Shown here one piece after another: positions 53,778 through 61,583 of a stretch of DNA of 64,000 nt. Source of the stretch: Streptomyces sp. NBC_00878 (GTDB taxonomy: Bacteria > Actinomycetota > Actinomycetes > Streptomycetales > Streptomycetaceae); NCBI RefSeq assembly GCF_026341515.1, contig NZ_JAPEOK010000001.1, forward strand, positions 3,658,001 to 3,722,000, written 5' to 3'. The translations under genes were made by a program, and so were the position numbers. Each line of letters begins with the position of its first letter. Position 1 is the first letter of the stretch. Under the pieces are notes generated by a model. The model did no database searches and was not told where the DNA came from. It saw only the letters and a list, made by a program, of their open reading frames with translations.

Positions 53778-54331
53778 TCCCAGGCCAGAAGCGGACCATG
53801 TCCGTTTTCATGGGGTTAATGGGCACATACCCGATATCCCGGGCGGAGTACCGTGCGCAAGGGCGCACGGTGGTGCGAACAGCGCACTCGGCGCTCGTCG
53901 CAGCCGCCACATGCGCCTCGCGAGGCCGAGCGTCCCACGTACGGTGTGCGTCCCGCATCCCGCAGGCCCGAGTGCGCGAAGTTGTGATGGTCACACCTTT
54001 TCTTCGCCCTCGCCGCCCGCACCCGTTCCCGCCCCTGGGGGCTCCGCCCCCAGACCCCCGGTATCGCGCTGAACGCGCTCGTCCTCAAACGCCGGACGGG
54101 CTGGGTGGGTGAGGATGGGTGGGAAGTTCGAGTGGGTGCGACAACGGCCCGGAAGCGGGGCGCAGCCCCCGCCTTCCAGGGGCGCGGGGAACTGCGCGCC
54201 CAGCCACACCCAACCCGCACCCGACAACCCTCGGGCACGGGGTCTGGGGCGGAGCCCCAGAGGGACGATGGGGCCCCCGCTCGAACGAAGCCGAGAGTGG
54301 GGGAGGGTAAGGGCGGCGGGGGCGAAAACCC
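53778..54331. other. Intergenic region rich in interspersed elements
   Basis: 53778-54020 is plain sequence presumably holding the promoter of the ATP-binding gene. 54028-54265 is a cluster of Streptomyces interspersed modules. An open plus-strand frame at 53798-54112 lacks a ribosome site and coding bias and is not called. Confidence 0.6.
54028..54265. repeat. Cluster of Streptomyces interspersed hairpin modules, copy 4
   Basis: Modules in order: CTGGGGGCTCCGCCCCCAG (~54036-54054), CTCAAACGCCGGACGGGCTG (~54085-54104), GCAGCCCCCGCCTTCCAGGG plus GCGCGGGGAACTGCGCGCCC (~54162-54201) and GGGTCTGGGGCGGAGCCCC (~54240-54260). Each is a hairpin or half of one. Confidence 0.75.
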
Positions 54332-54751
54332 CTACCCCCCAGCCGCCCCACTCCCCCAAGCCCCCCTCGCGACCTCCATCACGGCCGCCACATCCTGGTC
54401 CAGCCACTCCACGTCCCAGAGCTCGTCGGGAGTCAGCCAGCGGAGCTCGTCGTGGTCCTGGAGCGCCTTGGGCGCAGGCGAGCCAGGGAGAAACCGCACG
54501 GTCCAGACGTGGAGGACGTACGGCGACCTCAACGGCCACTCACCCGGAACACGGGCGAGCACCTCCGCCTCCACACCCAGTTCCTCGCGGAGCTCCCGCA
54601 CGAGCGCCCCCTCGGACGTCTCCCCGGCCTCCACCTTCCCTCCGGGCAGCTCCCAGCGCCCGGCCAACTCGGCGGGCGCACTGCGGCGGGCGGCAAGGAG
54701 ACACCCGTCGCCGAGCACGGCGGCTCCCACCACCACGATCCGTTCGGTCAT
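54332..54751 (-). CDS. Nudix hydrolase (MutT-like)
   Basis: 139 residues. Nudix box [23 protein letters not shown] at about 37-59 is complete (G-x5-E-x7-R-E-L-x-E-E). N-terminal [19 protein letters not shown] and W-rich C-terminus fit 8-oxo-dGTP-type MutT proteins that sanitise nucleotides. ATG 54751. Confidence 0.92.
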   Translation of the reverse strand: MTERIVVVGAAVLGDGCLLAARRSAPAELAGRWELPGGKVEAGETSEGALVRELREELGVEAEVLARVPGEWPLRSPYVLHVWTVRFLPGSPAPKALQDHDELRWLTPDELWDVEWLDQDVAAVMEVARGAWGSGAAGG

Positions 54752-54793
54752 GCGCCGGAGCCTACGGGAGCCGCGCGGGCACCCTCACACGCG

Positions 54794-54985
54794 TCAGTTC
54801 GAGCCGTTCTGCTCGCTCTGCCCGATCCGCTCGACCCAGTAGAGCTGCTTGTGTCCACGGTCGTCGAGGCTGTCCGCGATCTTCTGGGCCTCGGCCCTCG
54901 TCGCATACCTGCCGACGCGGTATCGGTTGCCGCTGTCGTCCTGTCGTATGACGAGCCAGGGAAGTGTGATCGTGCCGTCATTCAT
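54794..54985 (-). CDS. Small SPOR-like protein
   Basis: 63 residues: WLVIRQDDSGNRYRVGRYATRAEAQKIADSL then HKQLYWVERI, a compact SPOR/sporulation-related pattern. No signal peptide. Ribosome site GGAGG about 8 nt before ATG 54985; the longer frame to 55033 is rejected for lack of a ribosome site. Confidence 0.8.
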   Translation of the reverse strand: MNDGTITLPWLVIRQDDSGNRYRVGRYATRAEAQKIADSLDDRGHKQLYWVERIGQSEQNGSN

Positions 54986-55150
54986 CGCACCCCTCCACTC
55001 CCCGCCCCCGGCCCGCGCCCTGCCTCGTGCCATAAGGAAACCGCAATCCGCATATGCCGGAGCCTACGCCTAACCTTCACGCAGCGAATACGGATTTTCA
55101 CAAAGAGGTACGCCATAAGGTGCCCGAGAGGTACGCAACCGGCCAGCACA

Positions 55151-55182
55151 GAGGGGGCGCATCCTCGCGGATACGCCCCCTC
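55151..55182. terminator. Hairpin between GntR and SPOR-like genes
   Basis: GAGGGGGCGCATCC, loop TCGC, GGATACGCCCCCTC, one C-A mismatch in 14 bp. Confidence 0.65.
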
Positions 55183-55252
55183 ATTCCCTTCAGGCTCCCG
55201 TCGGCGGTACCGAGACCGGGCCGAAGGCCCGCCACGAGAACGACCGAATTCC

Positions 55253-55280
55253 ACCGGTACCGGTACCGGTACCGGTACCA
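55253..55280. repeat. Hexamer tandem ACCGGT array
   Basis: At least four perfect ACCGGT units, then degenerate ACCGGC/ACCAGC continuation to about 55330. Each unit is palindromic. Confidence 0.9.
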
Positions 55281-55448
55281 ACCGGCACCGGCACCAGCGC
55301 CAGCGCCGGTACTGACACCGGCACCCCGCACCGGCGCCAGCACCCACAACCCACAATCGGCGAGCGGCAAGCAGGAAGCGGGAGGCGGGAACCGTCACGC
55401 GATCGGTCGGCTCAACCCCCGACTCGAACCGCCAGAACCCCCGCCCAC

Positions 55449-56201
55449 CTATTTCACCGGCAGGTGGTAGGCGATCCGGTACCGGTCCGCCGGTACCACC
55501 ACGTCCGCCGTCTCCACCGGGCGCCCCGACGCGTAGTACGTCCGCTGGATGACGACCACGACATGCCCGGGCACACCCCCCAGCGCCGACAACTCCTCGG
55601 CGAGGCCGGGCCTGGCGCCCACCTCCTCCGTGACGTTGTCCACGATCACGTCGATGGCGGCCATGCGCTCGACGACGCCCATGCCGCCGAGGGGGCCCTC
55701 CTCGGGGAGCATCACCGGTGTCCGGCCCGTGACCGCGAGGGGCTCCCAGGAGGTGGAGAGCATCATCGCCTCGCCCGCGTCCCGGAAGACGTACTTCGTG
55801 CACATCACACGGTCGCCGGCCTGGATGCCGAGTCGCTCGGCGATGGCGCCGCTCGCCTCGGCCTGCGCGCTGTGCGACTCCCACGTGCCGCGCGCGGAGA
55901 CGTCGGCCTGCTCCTGGCGGAACGGCGTCGCGCCGCTGTCCGGCCGGTACCCGGAGCGGGCGACACTGCGGGGCACCGGACGCTCGCGCACATACGTGCC
56001 CGACCCGGAGCGGCCCTCGACGAGGCCCTCGGCCATCAGGACTTTGCGGGCCTCCAGGGCGACCGTGTCCGAGACCCCGTACTCCTCGCGGATTCTGGCC
56101 TGTGACGGGAGCCGTGTGTGCGGTGGCAGCGATCCGTCGACGATCTTCTTGCGAAGATCACCTGCGACGCGCAGATACGCCGGCTGCTCACCGAATGTCA
56201 C
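55449..56201 (-). CDS. GntR/HutC-family transcriptional regulator
   Basis: 250 residues: winged helix at ~5-75 (YLRVAGDLRKKIVDGSLPPHTRLPSQARIREEYGVS, LMAEGLVEGRSGSGTYV) and UTRA ligand domain ~95-245 (YVFRDAGEAMMLSTSW, VIQRTYYASGRPVETADVVVPADRYRIAYHLPV). Effector unknown. GTG 56201. Confidence 0.93.
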   Translation of the reverse strand: MTFGEQPAYLRVAGDLRKKIVDGSLPPHTRLPSQARIREEYGVSDTVALEARKVLMAEGLVEGRSGSGTYVRERPVPRSVARSGYRPDSGATPFRQEQADVSARGTWESHSAQAEASGAIAERLGIQAGDRVMCTKYVFRDAGEAMMLSTSWEPLAVTGRTPVMLPEEGPLGGMGVVERMAAIDVIVDNVTEEVGARPGLAEELSALGGVPGHVVVVIQRTYYASGRPVETADVVVPADRYRIAYHLPVK

Positions 56202-56218
56202 TGGCCACTCCCGTCAGG

Positions 56219-56262
56219 TTGTACAGACAGCTACAGGGTGGCAACCGTGGGTTGTACCAGGC
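56219..56262. promoter_or_regulatory. Candidate GntR autoregulatory site
   Basis: Two GGTTGTAC-containing half sites (GGTTGTACAG near 56218-56227 and GGTTGTACC near 56251-56259) bracket CAGCTACAG, 20-60 nt upstream of the GTG. Confidence 0.35.
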
Positions 56263-56348
56263 AAGCAAAGGCCAGAGAATCACTCGATGTGATGACATGC
56301 GGCCGCCATGGGCTTTACGCAGGCACTTTCTCCCCGCTATGGCCGCCG

Positions 56349-57653
56349 TCACACCTCCGCGCCACCGCCTCCTGTGCCACCTCCCGTACCGGTGCCCTCA
56401 TCTCCGCCACCCTCGCCACCCCCGTCACTCTCGTCGCCCTCGTACGACTCCGGTGGCGCCGAGGCGAGGCCCAGAGCCTTGCGCGTGGTGACCGCCTTCT
56501 TGGCGTCGGTGAGTTCCAGCGCCTTGCCGTAGTGCTCGTAGAAGGCGTCCGCGTCGGCGGCCTTCGCCGCCTCCGCCCACTCTCCCCGCGCCTTGTCGAG
56601 GTCCTTGACCAGCGCGGCGACCGGCTCCTTCGCTTCGGTCGGCCAGTCGTGGCCGCGCAGCATTCCGATCTGCTCGGTGATGGCGCCCGAGACCTTGGTC
56701 GCCCACTCCTTGTGGCCGGGCAGGTCGTCCTCGACGTACTCCTCGTCCGGCGCCGCCTCCATGGCCTCGTTGAGGACCTGGGCCGCCTTCAGATAGGCGA
56801 GCTGGTCGGCGTCGAGGGTCGTCCCGTCCTGGCGCAGCGAGCCGGTCAGGCTGCCCTTCTCGTCCACGTTGCCGAACAGGCAGCTGATCTCGCGGTCGCC
56901 GAGGCTCCAGCTGTCCCGGGTGGGCGTGAAGTAGTAGATGTCGACGTTCTCCGGGATGGCCCAGGAGTCCATGGCGTAGGCGTACTGGAGCGTGTAGCAC
57001 TTGTCGGCGGCCTCGGCGATCGCTTCGTCACCGGGGTAACCGCCGCCCGCCATCGTGAAGTTCGCGAAGACCTCGCCGTCGTGCTCACCCTCGCAGGACA
57101 CCGTGTCGACGTCGTACGCCATGCCTTCCAGCGAGCCGCCCGGCGCGTCGAAGCACTCGCCCTCGTCCACGGAGAACGTGGCGCCGTTCCCGCCTGCCTC
57201 GCGCGCCCCCTCCTTGAAGCCTTCCCAGAAATCGGCCGCTCCGCCGGTGGCGAGCGCGAGTGCGAGGATCGCGGCGCCGATGCCCGACAGGATCATCCCG
57301 GCGATCGCCATGCCCTTGCCGCGCTCGCCCTTCTTCCTGATCTGCCCCAGCGCGAAGAACCCGAGGACCAGTCCTACGAGGGGGAGGAAGCACAGGATGC
57401 CGAGGACGAGGGCGGCGATGGCCAGGCCGTTGACCGGCGCGGGGCCGTTGCCGTTGTACGGCGGGTAGCCCTGGCCCTGGCCCTGGCCCCAGGGCTGATA
57501 CCCGTACGGGCCTGGTCCTGGGCCCTGCGGTGCGTACGGCCCCTGCGGTGGATACGGCCCCTGACCCTGATACGAGCCGTACGGTCCCTCGCCGTACGGT
57601 CCCTGGGGTTGGCCCTGAGGCTGCTGCGGCCCAGGGGGCGGGGGTATCTCCAC
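56349..57653 (-). CDS. DUF4190/septum-formation-domain membrane protein
   Basis: 434 residues: Pro/Gly/Gln/Tyr-rich cytoplasmic N-terminus (~1-70), two helices (NGLAIAALVLGILCFLPLVGLVLGFFAL and GMAIAGMILSGIGAAILALAL, DUF4190), then an extracellular domain with Cys pairs (GECFD...VSCEGEHDGEV, CYTLQ...CLFG) like the septum-formation family, and a Gly/Asp/Glu C-terminus. Likely envelope-associated. GTG 57653 with AAGG 6 nt upstream. Confidence 0.85.
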   Translation of the reverse strand: MEIPPPPGPQQPQGQPQGPYGEGPYGSYQGQGPYPPQGPYAPQGPGPGPYGYQPWGQGQGQGYPPYNGNGPAPVNGLAIAALVLGILCFLPLVGLVLGFFALGQIRKKGERGKGMAIAGMILSGIGAAILALALATGGAADFWEGFKEGAREAGGNGATFSVDEGECFDAPGGSLEGMAYDVDTVSCEGEHDGEVFANFTMAGGGYPGDEAIAEAADKCYTLQYAYAMDSWAIPENVDIYYFTPTRDSWSLGDREISCLFGNVDEKGSLTGSLRQDGTTLDADQLAYLKAAQVLNEAMEAAPDEEYVEDDLPGHKEWATKVSGAITEQIGMLRGHDWPTEAKEPVAALVKDLDKARGEWAEAAKAADADAFYEHYGKALELTDAKKAVTTRKALGLASAPPESYEGDESDGGGEGGGDEGTGTGGGTGGGGAEV

Positions 57654-57795
57654 TAGTACCTTGCTCCTCGTCCGAGTGGGGTGCCTGGGTGGGGTGCCTG
57701 GGTGATGAGTCCGGGTGGTGCGAGAACTGACGTACGACAGGGCGCATGGTAAGCGCGGGGCGGCTGGTGACGGAATGCGGGGGACGAGCCCTGCG

Positions 57796-57861
57796 CAGAC
57801 TCAGCCCAGACTCAGCCCAGACGCAGCGCAGACGCAGCGCAGACGTAGCGCAGACGTAGCG
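57796..57861. repeat. 11-bp tandem array of three doublets
   Basis: Six units: 2 x CAGACTCAGCC, 2 x CAGACGCAGCG, 2 x CAGACGTAGCG, no gaps, ending 59 nt before ATG 57921. Confidence 0.95.
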
Positions 57862-57920
57862 CGGGGGCCAAGCGCAAGTCACGACAGTGCGTCATCAATC
57901 GGTGCATCTAACCTGCCGAC

Positions 57921-59027
57921 ATGACTCCCTTGCCGGATTGCTTCTGCCCGGTGGACGGCACGCGCGTCCCGGTGGACTCGCTCGCGTGGTGCTGTCCGGT
58001 CTGCCGCGGCCCGCTCGACCTGGACTTCGCGCCCACGCCCGCCTCCCTCAAATCCCTCGCGGGCCGGGTGAATTCCCTCTGGCGGTACGCGGAGTGCCTG
58101 CCCCTGTCGGCCCCCTCGGTGTCGCTCGGCGAGGGCCGCACCCCGCTGATCCCGCTCAAGGACGGCGTTTCAGCCAAACTGGACTTCCTGATGCCGACGC
58201 TCTCCTTCAAGGACCGCGGGGCCGTCCTGCTCGCCGAGTTGGCCCTGCGGCTGCGGCCCGTCCGGGTCGTCGCGGACAGCAGCGGCAACGCGGGCACGGC
58301 GGTCGCCGCGTACTGCGCCAGGGCCCAACTGCCCTGCACGGTCTACGTTCCTGACGGTACGTCCGCGAAGAAGCTGGAGCAGATCGGGGCGCACGGGGCC
58401 CGCCTCGAAGTGGTCCCGGGCGGCCGGGAGTCGGCCGCGCGGGCGGCTCGGGAGGCGGCGGACGAGGAGGGCACGTTCTACGCCTCGCACGTCTTCAACC
58501 CGTACTTTCTGCACGGTACGAAGACGTACGTCCACGAGCTGTGGGAGGACCTCGGCGGGCGGCTCCCCGAGGTGATCGTCGTGCCCGTCGGCAACGGCAC
58601 GCTCCTGCTCGGCGCGTCCCTCGCGGTCGCCGAGCTGCACGCGGCGGGAATGATCGACCGCCGGCCCGCCCTGTACGCGGTCCAGTCCGCCGCCGTCGCC
58701 CCACTCGCCCATGCCTGGCACGAGGGCGCCGACGACCTGGTCGGGGCGACCCCGACGGCGCCCACGTTCGCCGAGGGGATCGCGATTCCCCGCCCGCCCC
58801 GGGCCCGGCAGATCCTGCGGGCGGTGCGGCAGTCCGGCGGCACGTTCCTCACGGTGACGGAGGACCAGATCCGCCATGCCCAGCGGGACCTGGCCTCGCA
58901 GGGTCTGTACGTGGAGTCGACGGGGGTGGCGTGCTGGGCGGCGGTGCGGGAGGGGGCGCTGGGCGCCCGTACGGCTGTCGTGCCGCTGTGCGGGGCGGGC
59001 CTGAAGACGGGGCTCGCACGTCCGTAG
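57921..59027 (+). CDS. Threonine synthase-like PLP enzyme
   Basis: 368 residues, fold-type II: N-terminal zinc-ribbon-like CFCP...CCPVCRGPL, PLP lysine in SFKDRGA, phosphate loop SSGNAGTA and GNGTLLLG, C-terminal CGAGLKTG. Resembles threonine synthase and related pyridoxal enzymes; a second paralogue besides a housekeeping thrC is likely, so exact reaction uncertain. ATG 57921. Confidence 0.85.
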   Translation: MTPLPDCFCPVDGTRVPVDSLAWCCPVCRGPLDLDFAPTPASLKSLAGRVNSLWRYAECLPLSAPSVSLGEGRTPLIPLKDGVSAKLDFLMPTLSFKDRGAVLLAELALRLRPVRVVADSSGNAGTAVAAYCARAQLPCTVYVPDGTSAKKLEQIGAHGARLEVVPGGRESAARAAREAADEEGTFYASHVFNPYFLHGTKTYVHELWEDLGGRLPEVIVVPVGNGTLLLGASLAVAELHAAGMIDRRPALYAVQSAAVAPLAHAWHEGADDLVGATPTAPTFAEGIAIPRPPRARQILRAVRQSGGTFLTVTEDQIRHAQRDLASQGLYVESTGVACWAAVREGALGARTAVVPLCGAGLKTGLARP

Positions 59028-59056
59028 GGCTTCGTGTCGTGTCTCGACTGCGGGTG

Positions 59057-59123
59057 GGTGGGGGCTGGTCGCGCAGTTCCCCGCGCCCCTGAAAGACACG
59101 GGGCTGCGCGACCAGCCCCCACC
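59057..59123. terminator. 20-bp stem interspersed element, bidirectional terminator
   Basis: Arms 59057-59076 and 59104-59123 are exact complements; the 27-nt loop carries CCCCGCGCCCCT. Between the converging threonine-synthase-like and helicase genes; fifth copy of the interspersed family. Confidence 0.88.
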
Positions 59124-59155
59124 GGCCGGCACCCGAAGAACACCCCCCCAGCCCC

Positions 59156-61447
59156 CTACTCCCCCCGCGGAGCGCCCCCGCCGGGGACGGCCAGCCGCTG
59201 CTGTTCCTCCTCCACGATCCGACGAGCGATCGTGCCGTCCGAGACATCGACGGCATCCGGCGTCGCCTCCGCGACGTCACTGCGGCGGGCGTACGCGTCG
59301 AAGAGGCGGGCCTTGTTCTCCAGGATCCGCAGCAGCCGGTCGTCCACGCTGTCCGTCGCGAGCAGCCGGTGCACCTGGACGGAACGGACCTGGCCCATGC
59401 GGTGGGCCCGGGCGACAGCCTGGTGCTCCAGGGTCGGCTTGACCTGGGGCTCGCAGAGGATCACGACGGACGCGGCCTGGAGGTTGAGGCCGACGCCGCC
59501 CGCCTCGATCTGGCAGAGCAGCACGGCATGACCGGGCGCGGCCGTGAACTCGTCGACGAGCTGCTGTCGCCGGGTGGCGGGCACCCCGCCCGCGAGGGGT
59601 CCCAACACGCCTTCCCCTACGGCCTGTTGGACCGTGGCAAGGACGTCCCGGAAGTAGGAGAAGACGACCACCTTCAGGTCGTTCGCGGCGGCCTCCGCGA
59701 CGAGTTCGCGCAGCCGCTGGAGCTTCGCCGACTTCTCGGCGTGCGCGTACGCGGCTCTGCGCATCGCCATGAAGTTCCCGGCGGCGACGGCCTCGCGGTA
59801 GGCGTCCTGGTCGGCGGCGCTGAGCTCCTCCCACTCGTCGACCTGGACCAGCGCGGGCAGTTCGGTGAGCACATCCTGCTGGTTGCGCCGCAGATAGGCG
59901 GGGGCGACGGATCTGCGGAACGTGTGCGGGCCCGCGACGGCGTCACTGCCCTGGATGGCGGGCACCAGCTCGGGCTGGAGGTAGCGGACGAGGGTGCGGA
60001 ACTCCTCGACGCGGTTCTCCATCGGCGTACCGGTCAGGAACAGGACACGCTCGCACCGGTCGGTCCAGAGCGCGACGGCGCGGGAGCGACGGGCGTCGGG
60101 GTTCTTGACGTAATGGGCCTCGTCCACGACGAGCGCCGCCGGGGCAGCGGGGGTGGCGGGGACTCCTGCCGGGCCCTTCACACCCCTCTCGCTCCTCGCC
60201 CCCTTCACACTCTTCCCGCCCTGCGCGCCCTGCGCCGGGTCCGGCAGGCTGTGGAGTACGTCGAAGGTGGTGACCGCCACGCCACCGCGCTGCCGCCACT
60301 CGGCGTACGCGTCCTGCCGGTCGGGGCCGTGCACGGGCACCGCGCGCAGGGTGCTGCGGGAGCGGATCTCGCGCGTCCAGTTGATCAGTACGCTCGCCGG
60401 GCACACCACCAGGAAGTGGGTGTGCCCGTCGGCGGCGAGATGCGCGAGCACGGCGATGGCCTGGACGGTCTTGCCGAGCCCCATCTCGTCACCGAGGACC
60501 ACTCTGCGCTGGGCGAGCGCGAACCGCGCGCCGAAGGACTGGTATCCGCGGAGCGAGACCCGGCGGTGGGTGTCGTCGAGCCCCTGCGCGTGCACCCGGT
60601 CCGCGACCTCGGCCGGCAGGAACCCCTCGGCGGCCTCGACATCGGGCGCGCTCCCCGCGATCTCGGCGAGCTGGCTGTAGTACTCCGGGGACCGCAGCTC
60701 GAAGTCCACCCACGCCTCGACGTCGGACGCGGACTCCCGCAGCAGGTCGGTGGAGGCCTGTGTGAGCAGCATCGGTACGCCCTTGGCGAGGGCGTCGGCC
60801 GTCAGTGCGCGGAGTTCCGCGACGGCGGCGAGTGCGCTCTCCCGCCTGGCCCGGCCCGTCAGGGCCATCCGCAGCCGCCCGGTGGCCGGCCGGGCCGCCG
60901 GGAGAAGCGACGTGAGCCCGCGGTCGAGCTCCACGGCGGCGTCCACGGCCCGGCGCAGCTCGGGTCCGGCCTCGACGAGCCGGCGCAGCGCGATGACGAG
61001 GGCGGTGGTCCGCGGCTCGGGGTGGTCCACGTCGATCCGTACGGACACGGTCTCCTCGACCGCGCGGGCGATCTGCCGGGCCGCGGCGAGTGCCTGGTCG
61101 GCGGTCTGGGCGCCGACGCCCGGTATCTGCCGCAGCTCGTACCGGCTCGCGTCGAACACGGCCCGCACCGACCCGAGCCCCGCCGCCTCGACGGCCCCGA
61201 GCCTGAGCCGCCCCTCGGTGACGTCCTTCAGGCGTGAGACCGGGATGCCCTCCAGCTCCTGGGCGACCAGCTCGGCGAGGACCGGCGCGAGGGCCGTACG
61301 CACCAGGTCGAGCGCCCGTGCGTGATCGCCGAGCACCCCTCGCGCGAGCCCGTGCAGCCGCTCGCCCCGCCCGACGACCGCACGGGCCTTCCGCCCCGCC
61401 GGTACGGGGCTGTCGACCGCTCCCTCGCCCTCCGCACCCTCCGCCAT
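59156..61447 (-). CDS. SNF2/DEAD-like helicase
   Basis: 763 residues. Residues ~1-265 are a helical N-terminal domain with an IPGVGAQTADQALAAARQ helix-hairpin-helix-like segment; then SNF2 motifs: LGDEMGLGKTVQAI (I), VDEAHYVKN (II, DEAH), LTGTPMEN (III), VVVFSYF (IV), EAGGVGLNLQAA (V) and AVARAHRMGQ (VI). DNA-dependent ATPase. A Lys/Gly/Ala low-complexity insert (GAQGGKSVKGARSERGVKG) lies between motifs Ia and II. ATG 61447. Confidence 0.92.
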   Translation of the reverse strand: MAEGAEGEGAVDSPVPAGRKARAVVGRGERLHGLARGVLGDHARALDLVRTALAPVLAELVAQELEGIPVSRLKDVTEGRLRLGAVEAAGLGSVRAVFDASRYELRQIPGVGAQTADQALAAARQIARAVEETVSVRIDVDHPEPRTTALVIALRRLVEAGPELRRAVDAAVELDRGLTSLLPAARPATGRLRMALTGRARRESALAAVAELRALTADALAKGVPMLLTQASTDLLRESASDVEAWVDFELRSPEYYSQLAEIAGSAPDVEAAEGFLPAEVADRVHAQGLDDTHRRVSLRGYQSFGARFALAQRRVVLGDEMGLGKTVQAIAVLAHLAADGHTHFLVVCPASVLINWTREIRSRSTLRAVPVHGPDRQDAYAEWRQRGGVAVTTFDVLHSLPDPAQGAQGGKSVKGARSERGVKGPAGVPATPAAPAALVVDEAHYVKNPDARRSRAVALWTDRCERVLFLTGTPMENRVEEFRTLVRYLQPELVPAIQGSDAVAGPHTFRRSVAPAYLRRNQQDVLTELPALVQVDEWEELSAADQDAYREAVAAGNFMAMRRAAYAHAEKSAKLQRLRELVAEAAANDLKVVVFSYFRDVLATVQQAVGEGVLGPLAGGVPATRRQQLVDEFTAAPGHAVLLCQIEAGGVGLNLQAASVVILCEPQVKPTLEHQAVARAHRMGQVRSVQVHRLLATDSVDDRLLRILENKARLFDAYARRSDVAEATPDAVDVSDGTIARRIVEEEQQRLAVPGGGAPRGE

Positions 61448-61583
61448 GACGCCCCTCGTGCCGTACCCCGTGTGCCGTACCCCGCGATGAGCGGACATCC
61501 TTCCACGGGGGACTGACACACGGCCCGGACCGTGCGGCAAGGGACCGGGCCATACGGCAAGGGGCCGGGCCGTGCGCACGGGG

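Larger units (their letters stand above)
54986..55448. other. Intergenic region with terminator and ACCGGT repeats
   Basis: Holds an AT-richer stretch (55030-55130, likely promoter of the SPOR-like gene), a terminator-like hairpin, and a hexamer array. The open plus-strand frame 55054-55470 is Pro/Arg-rich and not considered a gene. Confidence 0.55.

Noticed and set aside
53798..54112. Plus-strand open frame (MSVFMGLMGTYPIS...)
   Set aside because: No ribosome site, TTA codon early, runs into interspersed repeat modules; no recognisable domain.
55054..55470. Plus-strand open frame rich in Pro/Arg/Tyr
   Set aside because: Composed largely of the ACCGGT repeat and terminator; no ribosome site or coding bias.
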